Below, piece by piece: positions 34,297 to 41,626 of a stretch of 41,626 nt of DNA. Source of the stretch: an uncultured Hungatella sp. (GTDB taxonomy: Bacteria > Bacillota > Clostridia > Lachnospirales > Lachnospiraceae). The notes below the pieces were generated by a model. It worked only from the letters and a program-made list of their open reading frames with translations. It did no database searches and was not told the DNA's origin. The number at the start of each line of letters is the position of its first letter. The stretch's first letter is position 1. Where the stretch lies: contig CAMTAF010000020.1 of assembly GCA_947066955.1 (NCBI GenBank), positions 1-41,626 on the forward strand. Reading direction: 5' to 3'. The position numbers and the translations under genes were made by a program.

Positions 34297-35697
34297 ATGT
34301 TCATAGGCCGGGAGCGAGAACTGAAGAAATTAAACCGCATGTATCAAAGCGGCAGGCTGGAGGTGGCTATTGTTTACGGGCGCCGCCGTGTGGGAAAAAC
34401 GACTTTGATCAATGAGTTCTGCAAGAATAAAAAATCTATTTTCTATGCAGCCCAGGAAAACAGCGCGGAGCAGAATTTGAGTACATTATCCGATGCAATC
34501 GGTCAGGCGCTGTCAGGCGAGAGCGCGGCGGGCATGAGATACAGGAGCTTTGCAGATGCATTCCGGAAAATAGGGGAAATGGCGAAAGCGGAGAGGATAG
34601 TCTGGGTGATTGATGAATATCCGTACTTAGCCCAAGCAGACAGAGGAATCTCTTCCCTGCTTCAAAACCATCTGGACCATCTGTTCAAGGATACGAAACT
34701 ATTTCTGATTCTTTGCGGCTCTTCCATGAGCTTTATGGAAAAACAGGTGCTGGGCTATCAGAGCCCATTGTATGGCCGCAGGACCGCCCAGTTTAAGATA
34801 TTGCCTTTTGATTATCTGGATACAGGGAAATGGTTCCCGAACTATTCCTGTGAAGAGAAAGCGCTTGTCTATGGCATTACCGGCGGGATGCCCATGTATC
34901 TGGAGCAGTTCTCACCTGATTTATCCATCCGGGAGAATCTGCTGGAAAACCTGTTTGACAGAAACGGGCTTTTATTTGAAGAGCCTTCCAATTTGCTGAA
35001 GCAGGAGCTCAGGGAACCGGCAGTCTATAATGCGGTCATAACGGCAATCGCCTCCGGCAGGACAAAGATGTCGGAAATCGCGTCTACCGTGGGTGTGGAG
35101 ACAGGATTATGCTCAAAATATATTTCCAATCTGATCACTCTGGGCATCCTCAAACGGGAGACGCCTGTCACAGATCCGGGCAGCAAAAGGCCGATTTATC
35201 TGATTGAAGATCAGTTTTTCCGGTTCTGGTACAGTTTTGTGCCTGGGAACATATCGGCCATACAATCCGGAAGGATGGAAACGTCTTATCCATTGACCAT
35301 CGAGAATAGGCTGCCTGATTACATGGGGCTGACTTTTGAGAAGATGTGCAGGGATTTTATTCTGTACTATGATAAACTGCCCTTTCCCATTGGCCGTATC
35401 GGGCAGTGGTGGGGCGGAAATCCCAAGACCCGCAAACAGGCGCAGATCGACATTGTGGTGATGTCTGCCGCGGATGACAGCGGGATCATTGGCTCCTGCA
35501 AGTTCCGGGAGAGTCTTGTGGGCGAGGATGAACTGCGGCTGATGGAAGAGTACGCAAAGGCCATGGGGCATTTTGGACAGCGGTATTATTATCTCTTCTC
35601 CAAATCAGGGTTTACCGATTCCCTAATGCGGCAGGCACAGGATGAAAAAGTCCGCCTGGTTACGCTTAAAGATATGTACGATATTGCGAATCAATGA
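34297..35697 (+). CDS. archaeal-type AAA ATPase with DUF234 C-terminal domain
   Basis: A 466-aa protein of the ArchATPase/DUF234 family. It starts FIGRERELKKLNRM, then has Walker A GRRRVGKTTL, a Walker B-type WVIDEYPYLA and sensor LILCGSSMSFMEKQVLG. A winged-helix segment follows (TKMSEIASTVGVETGLCSKY). The C-terminal part (FRFWYSFVPGN, and QAQIDIVVMSAADD with the PD-(D/E)xK-like Asp) is the DUF234/nuclease-like domain of this family. The length is normal and the start is backed by AAGGAG. The function of these proteins is uncertain; they are common in genome islands and show many frame-disrupted copies. A tail fragment of a second copy lies at 36350-36442. Confidence 0.88.
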   Translation: MFIGRERELKKLNRMYQSGRLEVAIVYGRRRVGKTTLINEFCKNKKSIFYAAQENSAEQNLSTLSDAIGQALSGESAAGMRYRSFADAFRKIGEMAKAERIVWVIDEYPYLAQADRGISSLLQNHLDHLFKDTKLFLILCGSSMSFMEKQVLGYQSPLYGRRTAQFKILPFDYLDTGKWFPNYSCEEKALVYGITGGMPMYLEQFSPDLSIRENLLENLFDRNGLLFEEPSNLLKQELREPAVYNAVITAIASGRTKMSEIASTVGVETGLCSKYISNLITLGILKRETPVTDPGSKRPIYLIEDQFFRFWYSFVPGNISAIQSGRMETSYPLTIENRLPDYMGLTFEKMCRDFILYYDKLPFPIGRIGQWWGGNPKTRKQAQIDIVVMSAADDSGIIGSCKFRESLVGEDELRLMEEYAKAMGHFGQRYYYLFSKSGFTDSLMRQAQDEKVRLVTLKDMYDIANQ

Positions 35698-35796
35698 GAA
35701 GACACAGTTTTTTATATCAAGCCGGTCACGGCAAGGCAGTATATCAAGCTGCTGCCCATGATTGCGAGGGATAAGCCGGAGTTAAAAAATGATATT
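35698..35796 (+). other. in-frame open stretch after the ATPase stop, unassigned
   Basis: Directly after the ATPase TGA the same frame stays open and reads EDTVFYIKPVTARQYIKLLP followed by MIARDKPELKNDI, before losing sense where the regulator fragment begins. It is not part of any family I recognise and may be the leftover middle of another gene. Confidence 0.35.
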
Positions 35797-35970
35797 TGTT
35801 CGGCACTGCAAGCGATTTGTTTCATGCGCGGAAGAAAAAGGGGCTGTCTCAGGAAGAGGTTGCTGAAAAGCTGGGGATCAGCAGGCAGACCATTTCAAAA
35901 TGGGAGACCGATGAAACGCTTTCGGATATCTGCCAGTTGGAAGAGTACCGAGTACCGCTTTCTAACAACC
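35796..35970 (+). pseudogene. fragment of an XRE-family regulator
   Basis: One frame reads FHARKKKGLSQEEVAEKLGI, then SRQTISKWETDETLSDI, a textbook XRE helix-turn-helix of the kind at the N-terminus of clostridial regulators. There is no good start codon (only TTG at 35796) or ribosome site, and the sequence after LSDICQ does not continue the fold. Flanking frames carry unrelated sense. It is a broken copy, not a working regulator. Confidence 0.7.
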
Positions 35971-36076
35971 GTGCGGAGTCCCACTGTCCCGTCCAGCGAC
36001 TACCTGGCGGCGCAGCAGAAAAGCGGCAGGGAAGTTATCGTAAAAAAAGACTCTTGGAAAGCGGCATAATAAAACG

Positions 36077-36112
36077 GCCCGCAGGTTTCTATTTCAGACC
36101 CTGCGGGCTTTT
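36077..36112 (+). terminator. strong intrinsic terminator
   Basis: GCCCGCAGG (36077-36085) pairs with CCTGCGGGC (36100-36108), followed by TTTTCG. It has a GC-rich stem and a short U-run and is the likely end of transcription from the ATPase promoter. Confidence 0.85.
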
Positions 36113-36349
36113 CGTCGTTCACATTATTGATAAGGGTGAACAGGGCTTTTTTGTTCATAAAATACGGGAGACTTGCTGTTATGGAAGAAGAAAATTTATT
36201 TGAAAGGTTGGCTTGCGGAAGGAATATCATGGCCGGGAAATGCAGGCAATTATCTCGGCCAACATTAAAGTCGGAAGATTGACTCCGGTATGCGGCAGAG
36301 CGGATCGAGGCCAAAGGGCGCGACGATCTGCTGCACTGGTATCCGAACC
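36113..36349. other. gene-remnant stretch without an intact gene
   Basis: No complete gene is present. Short pieces of apparent coding sense change frame, for example YAAERIEAKGRDDLLHWYPN ending at about 36352. I cannot identify the source gene. Confidence 0.4.
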
Positions 36350-36442
36350 TTTAGAGGTGTGCATTTTAAGGCACAGGATGGAAAGATCCGCCTGGTTACG
36401 CAGAAAGATATGTACGATATTGCGGATAAATGGGAAGCCTAA
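36350..36442 (+). pseudogene. C-terminal fragment of a second ArchATPase/DUF234 protein
   Basis: One frame reads FRGVHFKAQDGKIRLVTQKD followed by MYDIADKWEA and a stop. It matches the last residues of the intact ATPase (QAQDEKVRLVTLKDMYDIAN) closely, at both DNA and protein level. Only the tail survives. A paralogous gene therefore once stood here or was carried in with the 67-bp repeat. Confidence 0.8.
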
Positions 36443-36460
36443 GCTTCGGAAGGCCCTACC

Positions 36461-36526
36461 TGATATATTCCGTAAGAATACCCCCCAAATTTCAATTTTG
36501 TCTGATTCTATTGTACGAAACTCTTT
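36461..36526. repeat. 67-bp repeat, copy 2 (dead GNAT start)
   Basis: Copy 2 of the segment at 32209-32275, 66 bp long. On the minus strand the GNAT start codon is ACG in place of ATG, so no GNAT is made from here. Unlike copy 1 it is still joined to a good -35 box. Confidence 0.93.
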
Positions 36527-36538
36527 GCGCGGCGTCAA
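36510..36538 (-). promoter_or_regulatory. intact ancestral GNAT promoter
   Basis: On the minus strand TTGACG (36533-36538), a 17-bp spacer and TACAAT (36510-36515) give a near-consensus SigA promoter. The same -10 in copy 1 (32259-32264) has lost this -35. Confidence 0.75.
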
Positions 36539-36772
36539 GCCTTAGATATTTCTTACCTTGAAATATCTCGATGGCTTTACCGTCTCACCTGACCACGCTT
36601 CCTGGCAGCATATGCGCGATTTTCCTGGCCTGATCGAGGATTCCCGCTCCCTTTGAGCCATCTGTCAGCATGATCCTCTCCATGTCCCCTCTTTGGGAAC
36701 TGTCAAATGCCGAGATTGGGCGGGGAAATTAAAAAAATACAGAATCTACAACAGAGAACTATTGTCCGCTGA
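36527..36772. other. unassigned stretch with an inverted repeat and a short minus-strand ORF
   Basis: AGATATTTC (36544-36552) pairs with GAAATATCT (36560-36568). On the minus strand 36585-36683 encodes MERIMLTDGSKGAGILDQAR plus 12 more residues; this has good codon sense but no family I recognise, and is probably a transposase or other remnant. Nothing else is visible. Confidence 0.4.
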
Positions 36773-36801
36773 TTGAGAAATTCGATGCCATGTGGTACAA
36801 T
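36773..36801 (+). promoter_or_regulatory. SigA promoter of the Rpn operon
   Basis: TTGAGA (36773-36778), a 17-bp spacer and TACAAT (36796-36801). Transcription would start near 36808, after the upstream in-frame ATG at 36790, which settles the gene start at 36823. Confidence 0.8.
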
Positions 36802-36822
36802 ATAGAAAAGGAGCGGATAACG

Positions 36823-37782
36823 ATGGAAAATGTAAAGATAACGAACACACCATATGATGATGTGTTCCGTACACTGTTAAACGACTGCAGTTCTTTGATC
36901 ATCCCGGTGATCAACGAGGTGTTCGGGGAACATTATTCAGGACAGGAGAAAATCACCTTCTCTCCCAACGAACACTTCCTAAACCAACAGGGCGGAAACG
37001 AGGACGAGCGGATCACGGACACCAGCTTCAAGATAGAAGGAGCGGAAATCAAGAAATACCATCTGGAATGCCAGAGCAGCACCGATAACAGCATGCTGGT
37101 GAGATTTTTTGAATATGACACCCAGATTGCCCTTGATGAAGGGGAGATCCAGGGAAGCCTCCTCACGGTGACGCTGCCGCATTCCGCCGTGTTGTTTTTA
37201 AGGCATAACAGTGCGACACCCGATACCCTTAGGGTCCGGATGGTAACGCCGGGCGGAACAGTGGAATATGATATCCAGGTGATGAAATCCCAGCAGTACA
37301 GCCTGGAAGAGATTTTTGAGAAAAATCTTTTATTGCTGATCCCCTTTTACATTTTTTCCCACGAAAAGCAGTTTGAGGAATATGAGAAGGATGAGGCAAA
37401 ACTAAAAGAATTGCTGGAGGAATATGAGCAAATCAAGAACAAGCTGGAAGAACTCTCAAACCAGGGAGCCATCAGCGAATATACGAGATGTACCATTATC
37501 GACATGTCAAACAAAGTATTGGAACATATTGCTGCGAAATATGATTCTGTCAAGGAAGGAGTAAGAACGGTTATGGGCGGAAAACTTCTGGAATATGAGG
37601 CAAAGACGATAAAGAGAGAAGGCATCGAACAGGGCATCGAACAGGGCATTGAGCAGGGGGAAGACAGGCTTTCCAGGCTGATCGCGAAACTAATACAAAA
37701 TGAGCGGTCACAAGACGTAATCCGGGTTACGCAAGATAAGCAGTACAGAGACAAGTTATATGAGGAGTATTTGATATCATGA
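36823..37782 (+). CDS. Rpn-family recombination-promoting nuclease
   Basis: A 319-aa PD-(D/E)xK nuclease of the Rpn/transposase_31-like family. An earlier ATG at 36790 lies within the promoter; AAGGAG precedes the ATG at 36823 (MENVKITNTPYDDVFRTLLN). The nuclease core includes ERITDTSFKI (catalytic Asp) and YHLECQSSTDNSMLVRFFEY (the E-x-Q pattern of the family). A helical region follows, and the C-terminus contains GIEQ repeated three times from a 12-bp DNA repeat, then a short helical tail. Rpn proteins cut DNA and some limit phage. The stop overlaps the next ATG (ATGA). Confidence 0.87.
   Translation: MENVKITNTPYDDVFRTLLNDCSSLIIPVINEVFGEHYSGQEKITFSPNEHFLNQQGGNEDERITDTSFKIEGAEIKKYHLECQSSTDNSMLVRFFEYDTQIALDEGEIQGSLLTVTLPHSAVLFLRHNSATPDTLRVRMVTPGGTVEYDIQVMKSQQYSLEEIFEKNLLLLIPFYIFSHEKQFEEYEKDEAKLKELLEEYEQIKNKLEELSNQGAISEYTRCTIIDMSNKVLEHIAAKYDSVKEGVRTVMGGKLLEYEAKTIKREGIEQGIEQGIEQGEDRLSRLIAKLIQNERSQDVIRVTQDKQYRDKLYEEYLIS
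37621..37656 (+). repeat. 12-bp coding repeat, three copies
   Basis: Three in-frame copies of GGCATCGAACAG (the third with two changes), each encoding GIEQ in the Rpn C-terminal tail. Slippage would change the tail by four residues without a frameshift. Variable-length tails are known for this family. Confidence 0.92.
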
Positions 37783-38843
37783 GCAGACGTCCAAAGGTTC
37801 AATACACATTAGATACAGGCGGTATAAGATCTCTTCCGCAAAACGAATTGAAAGCGATTCTCCGGGGCGCTGATGAATTGATTTCTACCGGCGGCCGGAC
37901 CATGTTGGTGAAGATCCTCAAAGGCTCCAGGGATAAGAAGCTCTTGGAGCACGGCTTGGACAAGTGTCCGGTCTACGGGTTCTACCATTCCCTTACCATG
38001 GAGGAGATCGGCCACCGTGTGGACTGGGTGATCAAAAAGGGGTACATCAGGATCGACTATTACGGCCAGCTTCCCATGCTGGTATTTTCTGATAAGGGCT
38101 GGGAGATTGAGCGGGAGACTTACAGCCAGGAGATTTACCAGAGGTTCTGTGAAGATATGGCAGGGGAGAATTTCCCTGTAATCCACGAGATGAAGGATGT
38201 AAACCGCCTTGTGGTCTTTGATGTCCTTGAAAAGATCCGCGCCAGTAAGGACGATCGGTTTCTTCCGATCCTGGAGGAGTGGAAGAAACTTGAGGTGCGC
38301 AAGGTGCGGGAGCGGATCGACGATGTGGAGCAAACCTTAAAAAAACATGGGGAAGAGCCGGTTATTGTGTTTTTAAAGGCGATGAAAGGTGATTTAAACA
38401 GGATTTTCAGTCTGACGGAATCTGCCCTCAAGGCAGAATATCAGAAAAAATATTCCAGGGAGGCGATGGAATGTCTCCTGTTTACCCACAGCAAGTACCG
38501 GATTGAGGCGGATATTGAAGCAAAGAATGTCTGGATGCTGATGTATGACGGCAGGCTGGCGGGAACCGGCGCTGTGCGGGGAAATCAGATTATAAGAGCC
38601 TGCGTCCTCCCGGAATATCAGAATAGGGGGTTAGAGGCCCGGATTGTCATGTATTTGGAGGATTTTCTTAAAAGACAGTATGAGCGGGTGGCAGCGGAAG
38701 TTCCCATTGGACAGGAAGCGCTTTATGAACAGCTGGGCTATAAAATGGCAGAGCAGGAGGATCGTTTTATAAGAGACAGCATTTCTTTTCCTTTCCGGAC
38801 CATGGAAAAAATATTAAAAAAGCAGGAGGATCATGAATCATGA
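37779..38843 (+). CDS. RQC-minor-1-like DNA-binding protein with GNAT-like C-terminus
   Basis: A 354-aa protein translationally coupled to rpn. The first ~125 residues match what I recall as the RQC-minor-1 winged-helix family: RSLPQNELKAILRGADELIS, GRTMLVKILKGSRDKKLL and YYGQLPMLVFSDKGWEIERE. Helices rich in charged residues follow to ~240. The last ~110 residues resemble a GNAT fold: RACVLPEYQNRGLEARIVMY is a motif A-like strand-turn-helix and ALYEQLGYKMAEQED the closing part. RQC-type winged helices bind DNA ends or junctions. The protein's role next to a nuclease may be DNA recognition or modification, but this is inference. Confidence 0.75.
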   Translation: MSRRPKVQYTLDTGGIRSLPQNELKAILRGADELISTGGRTMLVKILKGSRDKKLLEHGLDKCPVYGFYHSLTMEEIGHRVDWVIKKGYIRIDYYGQLPMLVFSDKGWEIERETYSQEIYQRFCEDMAGENFPVIHEMKDVNRLVVFDVLEKIRASKDDRFLPILEEWKKLEVRKVRERIDDVEQTLKKHGEEPVIVFLKAMKGDLNRIFSLTESALKAEYQKKYSREAMECLLFTHSKYRIEADIEAKNVWMLMYDGRLAGTGAVRGNQIIRACVLPEYQNRGLEARIVMYLEDFLKRQYERVAAEVPIGQEALYEQLGYKMAEQEDRFIRDSISFPFRTMEKILKKQEDHES

Positions 38844-39925
38844 AGATCAAGAAAACAGCAGCACTTATTCTGACAGCGGCCCTGACCATGGGAAGCGTCT
38901 TTGTCAGTCTGGCAGGTATCCAGGTAGTCCAGGGGACGGAGATCTCCACCAAGGTGGGAGATGACCGGATGAACAACACCTTTGGCAGCAATCATGTGGA
39001 GTTTGTTTTTAAGGAGTTTGACCCCGCTTCGGGGCTGCTTCCTGTGTACCAGAACACGTCCCTCTGGATGGGGGAGGAGTACAAGGATGCGAGTCTTCTT
39101 TTCCTGAACACATCGGGGGAGGTGGCAATCCCGGCCAATGGAAACTGGAGGCTGGTTTCCGGCTTCCAGAGCGGCCAGGCATTTGTGAAGGAAGTGAGCA
39201 CCGGCAATCTGGTTCGCCTGGATACCTCAGGACAGGAGACGGGGCGCTTCCCTGTGGCTGAGGAGATCACCAAACTTACCGTGCTTCCCGGCGCCTCCCA
39301 GTACTCTTTCTTTTACATTACAGGAACCCAAGGAGGAGCGCTATCGGAATCCAAGGATCTTAGGGCAGTGTTTGTCCAGGAAAACGGCGCCAGCAAGAGC
39401 GTAGAGCTCCAGGGTGTTTACTGGAACATAGGCGATTTTGAGGCGAACGGGTTCGCCCCTCTGTTTAAGATGACCGGAACTTACGACACCCAGTGGCAGG
39501 TAGTAGGCGCCGATAGCTGGCAGACTCTCACTCACTACAACACCCAGCAGACGGATTACCTGGATGTGAACGGAACTATCCATTCCGGTTCCATGCCGGG
39601 GTATCAGGAGAAGGAAGCCCAGGAGTATATCCCGAAGCCTTACGATATCGGCCTTCCCTTTGACAGAACGACAGAAACTTACACCTACCGGGCGGCTTCT
39701 TATGAGTTGAGGAAAATTGACAACGTGTTTCACTTAGGAGACATCTATGAGATTTATGACAAATCCGGAGCAGGAACCGGAGTAAAGATCTATTCCATCG
39801 CTTTTGGCACTGACAGTTTTGTGATCGCCAGAGCCTTTGACCCTGTTTACGTGGAAAATTATGATATGGCCCAGCCGAAGCCGGAGCCGCCTTACTATAT
39901 ATACTACATCAATCAGACCAATTAA
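38840..39925 (+). CDS. secreted protein of unknown function
   Basis: A 361-aa protein whose ATG overlaps the previous stop (ATGA). The signal peptide MKIKKTAALILTAALTMGSV ends near SLAG (residue 26). The rest is beta-rich: repeats of a short Gly/Asp turn followed by hydrophobic strands (EVAIPANGNWRLVSGFQSGQ, NLVRLDTSGQETGRFPV) recall WG-repeat or propeller-like surface domains, but I cannot name a family. A proline-rich tail (PKPEPPYYIYY) ends the protein. Its coupling to two intracellular DNA-related genes is unexpected; it may simply be a neighbour in an operon. clpS follows 49 bp downstream. Confidence 0.8.
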   Translation: MKIKKTAALILTAALTMGSVFVSLAGIQVVQGTEISTKVGDDRMNNTFGSNHVEFVFKEFDPASGLLPVYQNTSLWMGEEYKDASLLFLNTSGEVAIPANGNWRLVSGFQSGQAFVKEVSTGNLVRLDTSGQETGRFPVAEEITKLTVLPGASQYSFFYITGTQGGALSESKDLRAVFVQENGASKSVELQGVYWNIGDFEANGFAPLFKMTGTYDTQWQVVGADSWQTLTHYNTQQTDYLDVNGTIHSGSMPGYQEKEAQEYIPKPYDIGLPFDRTTETYTYRAASYELRKIDNVFHLGDIYEIYDKSGAGTGVKIYSIAFGTDSFVIARAFDPVYVENYDMAQPKPEPPYYIYYINQTN

Positions 39926-39974
39926 CTTTCAGACAAGGCCCATTGACAATGGAATTTGACGGAGGTCCACAGCC

Positions 39975-40277
39975 ATGGCAATAAAGGAGAGTATAAAGGA
40001 GCAGACCAGAAGCCGGGTAAAACCGCCGGGGAAGTATCAGGTTTTGATTTACAATGACGACTTTACCCCAATGGATTTTGTGGTGGAAGTGCTGATGGAA
40101 ATTTTTGAAAAGGAAGAGGCTGCCGCGGTGGCGCTGATGATGAGCATCCACAAGGGAAACTATGCCATAGCCGGGGTCTATCCCAGGGATATCGCCCAGA
40201 CCAAAGCGTCGGAGGCAATGCAGTGGGCCAGGAGCGAGGGGTATCCCCTGAAAGTGGAGGCAGTGCGCCAGCCTTAG
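39975..40277 (+). CDS. clpS: ClpS, Clp protease adaptor
   Basis: A 100-aa ClpS that delivers N-degron substrates to ClpA. The N-terminal extension is followed by PPGKYQVLIYNDDFTPMDFV (the ClpS core strand, with the NDD motif of the substrate pocket), then LMMSIHKGNYAIAGVYPRD (the His-Gly part) and the C-terminal helix. The GGAGG ribosome site lies just upstream. It precedes clpA by 36 bp, the usual order. The substrate-pocket residues appear intact, but its ClpA partner here is truncated. Confidence 0.95.
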   Translation: MAIKESIKEQTRSRVKPPGKYQVLIYNDDFTPMDFVVEVLMEIFEKEEAAAVALMMSIHKGNYAIAGVYPRDIAQTKASEAMQWARSEGYPLKVEAVRQP

Positions 40278-40313
40278 AAATAAGTTTTTATTGAGCAAAG
40301 GACAGGAACAATC

Positions 40314-41171
40314 ATGGAATTTACCAAAAGTATGCAGTGTGTCATGGAACGTGCCGTAAAACTGGCGCGGGAATGCCGCCACCGGTATTTTATGCCTGAG
40401 CATATGATCTACGGGATCACATATGATGAGGATTTTATCAGGGAATATGAGAACGCGGGGGGCAATATCGAGCGGCTGCGGAAAAACCTCATAAATTTTC
40501 TCAAAGACCAGGCCGGAAAGACTTCCGGGGAGACAGCGGTCCTCACCGCTGACACTGACCGGGTGCTGAAGATGTCTGAGGGGCAGGCAAGAGCCAGCGG
40601 CCGGGATGCCATCAATATCAGCCATCTTCTGTCCGCTGTGCTGCTGTTGGAGGACAGCTACGGGGTTTATTACCTGGAAGAGCAGGGAGTGGATTTGGTA
40701 GAGGTCATGGGAGAGATGTCCAGGGAAAGCCTGTGGGAGGAGCGGGGGCCGGGGGGCCCGGCTAATGCCGGTGGAAATCCGGACAGAAGCGGGAGAGACT
40801 GGGAAGACGGGGGAACGGAGGAGGAAGGTTCAGGAAACAGACACAGATGGCGTTCTTACCTGGAAGATATGAATGAGACCTGCAGATCGAAAAATCTTCT
40901 CATCGGGCGGGAGGAGGAGATGGAGCGGACGATCCAGATCCTGTGCCGCAGAGACAAGAACAATGTGCTCCATGTGGGGGAGCCGGGAGTGGGGAAGACG
41001 GCCCTGGCTTACGGCCTTGCCAGAAGGATCCTGGAGGGAATGCTCATGTACGGTAAAGAAGCAAGTAACCGAAAACAAGAAATAGACTGCCAGTACCACA
41101 CTATTCCGAACCAAAGACCAAAAGACAAGCATTATGGAAATGTGCATAACAGGCTATTCCGTCATGGATAA
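40314..41171 (+). pseudogene. clpA: ClpA N-terminal part, truncated after Walker A
   Basis: A 285-aa open frame. The N-terminal double Clp repeat ([20 protein letters not shown], then [20 protein letters not shown]), a Gly-rich linker and the start of the first AAA domain ([20 protein letters not shown], then [20 protein letters not shown]) are all ClpA. Homology stops after LARRILEG at about 41040; the remaining ~42 codons are unrelated, and a full ClpA needs about 450 more residues including both Walker B motifs. The gene is broken by insertion, deletion or an assembly junction. The N-terminal part is unlikely to unfold substrates. Confidence 0.9.
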
Positions 41172-41577
41172 CTCTATTCACAGCACATGGAAAAGCTAAA
41201 ATGCAGCTTTCCCACGTCCTGCAAACAGAGTTACCCACAACTTCATAAGGCAGCCAGTTATACACATTCCCACAAATCCAAACTTATATAAAATCCAAAC
41301 TTTTCTGAAAACAGCTTGATAATTGGGGATTCTTGCCGGAAAAAGTTTGGATTTCGTTTCACAAAGTACAATACTCCAATTATGACAAAATGCGTAAAAC
41401 ATTGCTATTTAGCTCTGTTTCAATCAATTTATTCTCATTTCTGACAAGAGAAGTACAAAACAAAATCCAAACTTTTATATCAGAAAATGCCTTGAATAAA
41501 GGATTTACAGAGGAAAGTTTGGATTTCTTCTAAGTTTGGATTTGTGGAAAAATCCAAAAGTTTAGATTTTTCCACAA
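41158..41577. other. origin-like region: six iterons, DnaA-box-like 9-mers, terminal palindrome
   Basis: AAATCCAAACTT occurs exactly six times within 270 bp: forward at 41274, 41291 and 41463, reverse at 41343, 41515 and 41532. A 13-bp inverted repeat, TTGTGGAAAAATC (41542-41554) against GATTTTTCCACAA (41565-41577), closes the array and contains TTTTCCACA in both orientations. Further DnaA-box-like 9-mers are TTACCCACA (41231), TTATACACA (41258) and CATGGATAA (41163, reverse strand). The region is AT-rich with no convincing gene. It resembles a plasmid or mobile-element origin. The bases after 41577 hold nothing I can assign. Confidence 0.6.
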
Positions 41578-41626
41578 TGTCGATGACTACGAAACCTCTC
41601 ACTCATTACATCTTTCTTATGGTGTA

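Noticed and set aside
36213-36545. 110-codon plus-strand ORF as a gene
   Set aside because: It runs through the ATPase-tail relic and 67-bp repeat in the wrong frame, so it is a composite of fragments.
41333-41533. 66-codon ORF within the iteron region
   Set aside because: It starts with TTG, lacks a ribosome site, and is made largely of the 12-bp repeats in translation.

Overview
The window looks like chromosome from a Gram-positive member of the Clostridia, most likely Lachnospiraceae. The reasons are AGGAGG-type ribosome sites before most genes, a Tad pilus locus with no secretin or other outer-membrane part, secreted proteins ending in aromatic cell-wall-binding (choline-binding-like) repeats, a BspA-type leucine-rich-repeat protein, a ClpS/ClpA pair, and roughly balanced base composition. 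I cannot name the species from sequence alone.

Layout. 1-2247: a two-copy 58-bp repeat, a secreted GH25 muramidase-like protein, a 31-codon ORF, and two small XRE regulators on the minus strand. 2404-11883: a compact plus-strand Tad operon (TadZ, TadA/CpaF, TadB, TadC, a Flp-like pilin, TadE-like and TadG-like proteins, TadV peptidase). 11892-15480: a WG-repeat membrane protein, an FHA protein and a PP2C phosphatase, continuous with the Tad genes. 15473-15964 (minus): a protein that is only the N-terminal cysteine domain of a prepilin peptidase. 16027-31404: a 52-aa membrane protein, a transmembrane Ser/Thr kinase with a propeller-like ectodomain, two large paralogous secreted proteins and a BspA-like LRR protein sharing their C-terminal module. 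31475-36800: a GNAT/YoaP gene, a degraded IS66 element, an archaeal-type ATPase and a graveyard of gene fragments. 36823-39925: an ATGA-coupled trio (Rpn-family nuclease, RQC-minor/GNAT-like protein, secreted protein). 39975-41171: clpS and a clpA cut off just after its Walker A motif. 41158-41577: an AT-rich stretch with six 12-bp iteron-like repeats and DnaA-box-like 9-mers.

How the genes may work together. Kinase, phosphatase and FHA reader sit in one co-oriented block with a complete Tad machine. This suggests a phospho-threonine circuit controlling Tad assembly or secretion, comparable in logic to the PpkA/PppA/Fha control of type VI secretion. The kinase stop codon overlaps the start of a secreted protein gene, so an extracellular ligand or partner pair is plausible.

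The strongest structural observation is a decaying tandem array. The kinase tail plus secreted-gene start occurs three times (19067, 23328, 28183). Each copy keeps a GCGGC-N3-GCCGC stem followed by exactly 75 bases to the secreted-protein start codon, even in the third, dead copy, whose 21-codon ORF is the relic of a signal peptide. The kinase/secreted-protein unit was therefore duplicated at least twice. One copy expanded a central module, and another apparently had its N-terminus replaced by leucine-rich repeats.
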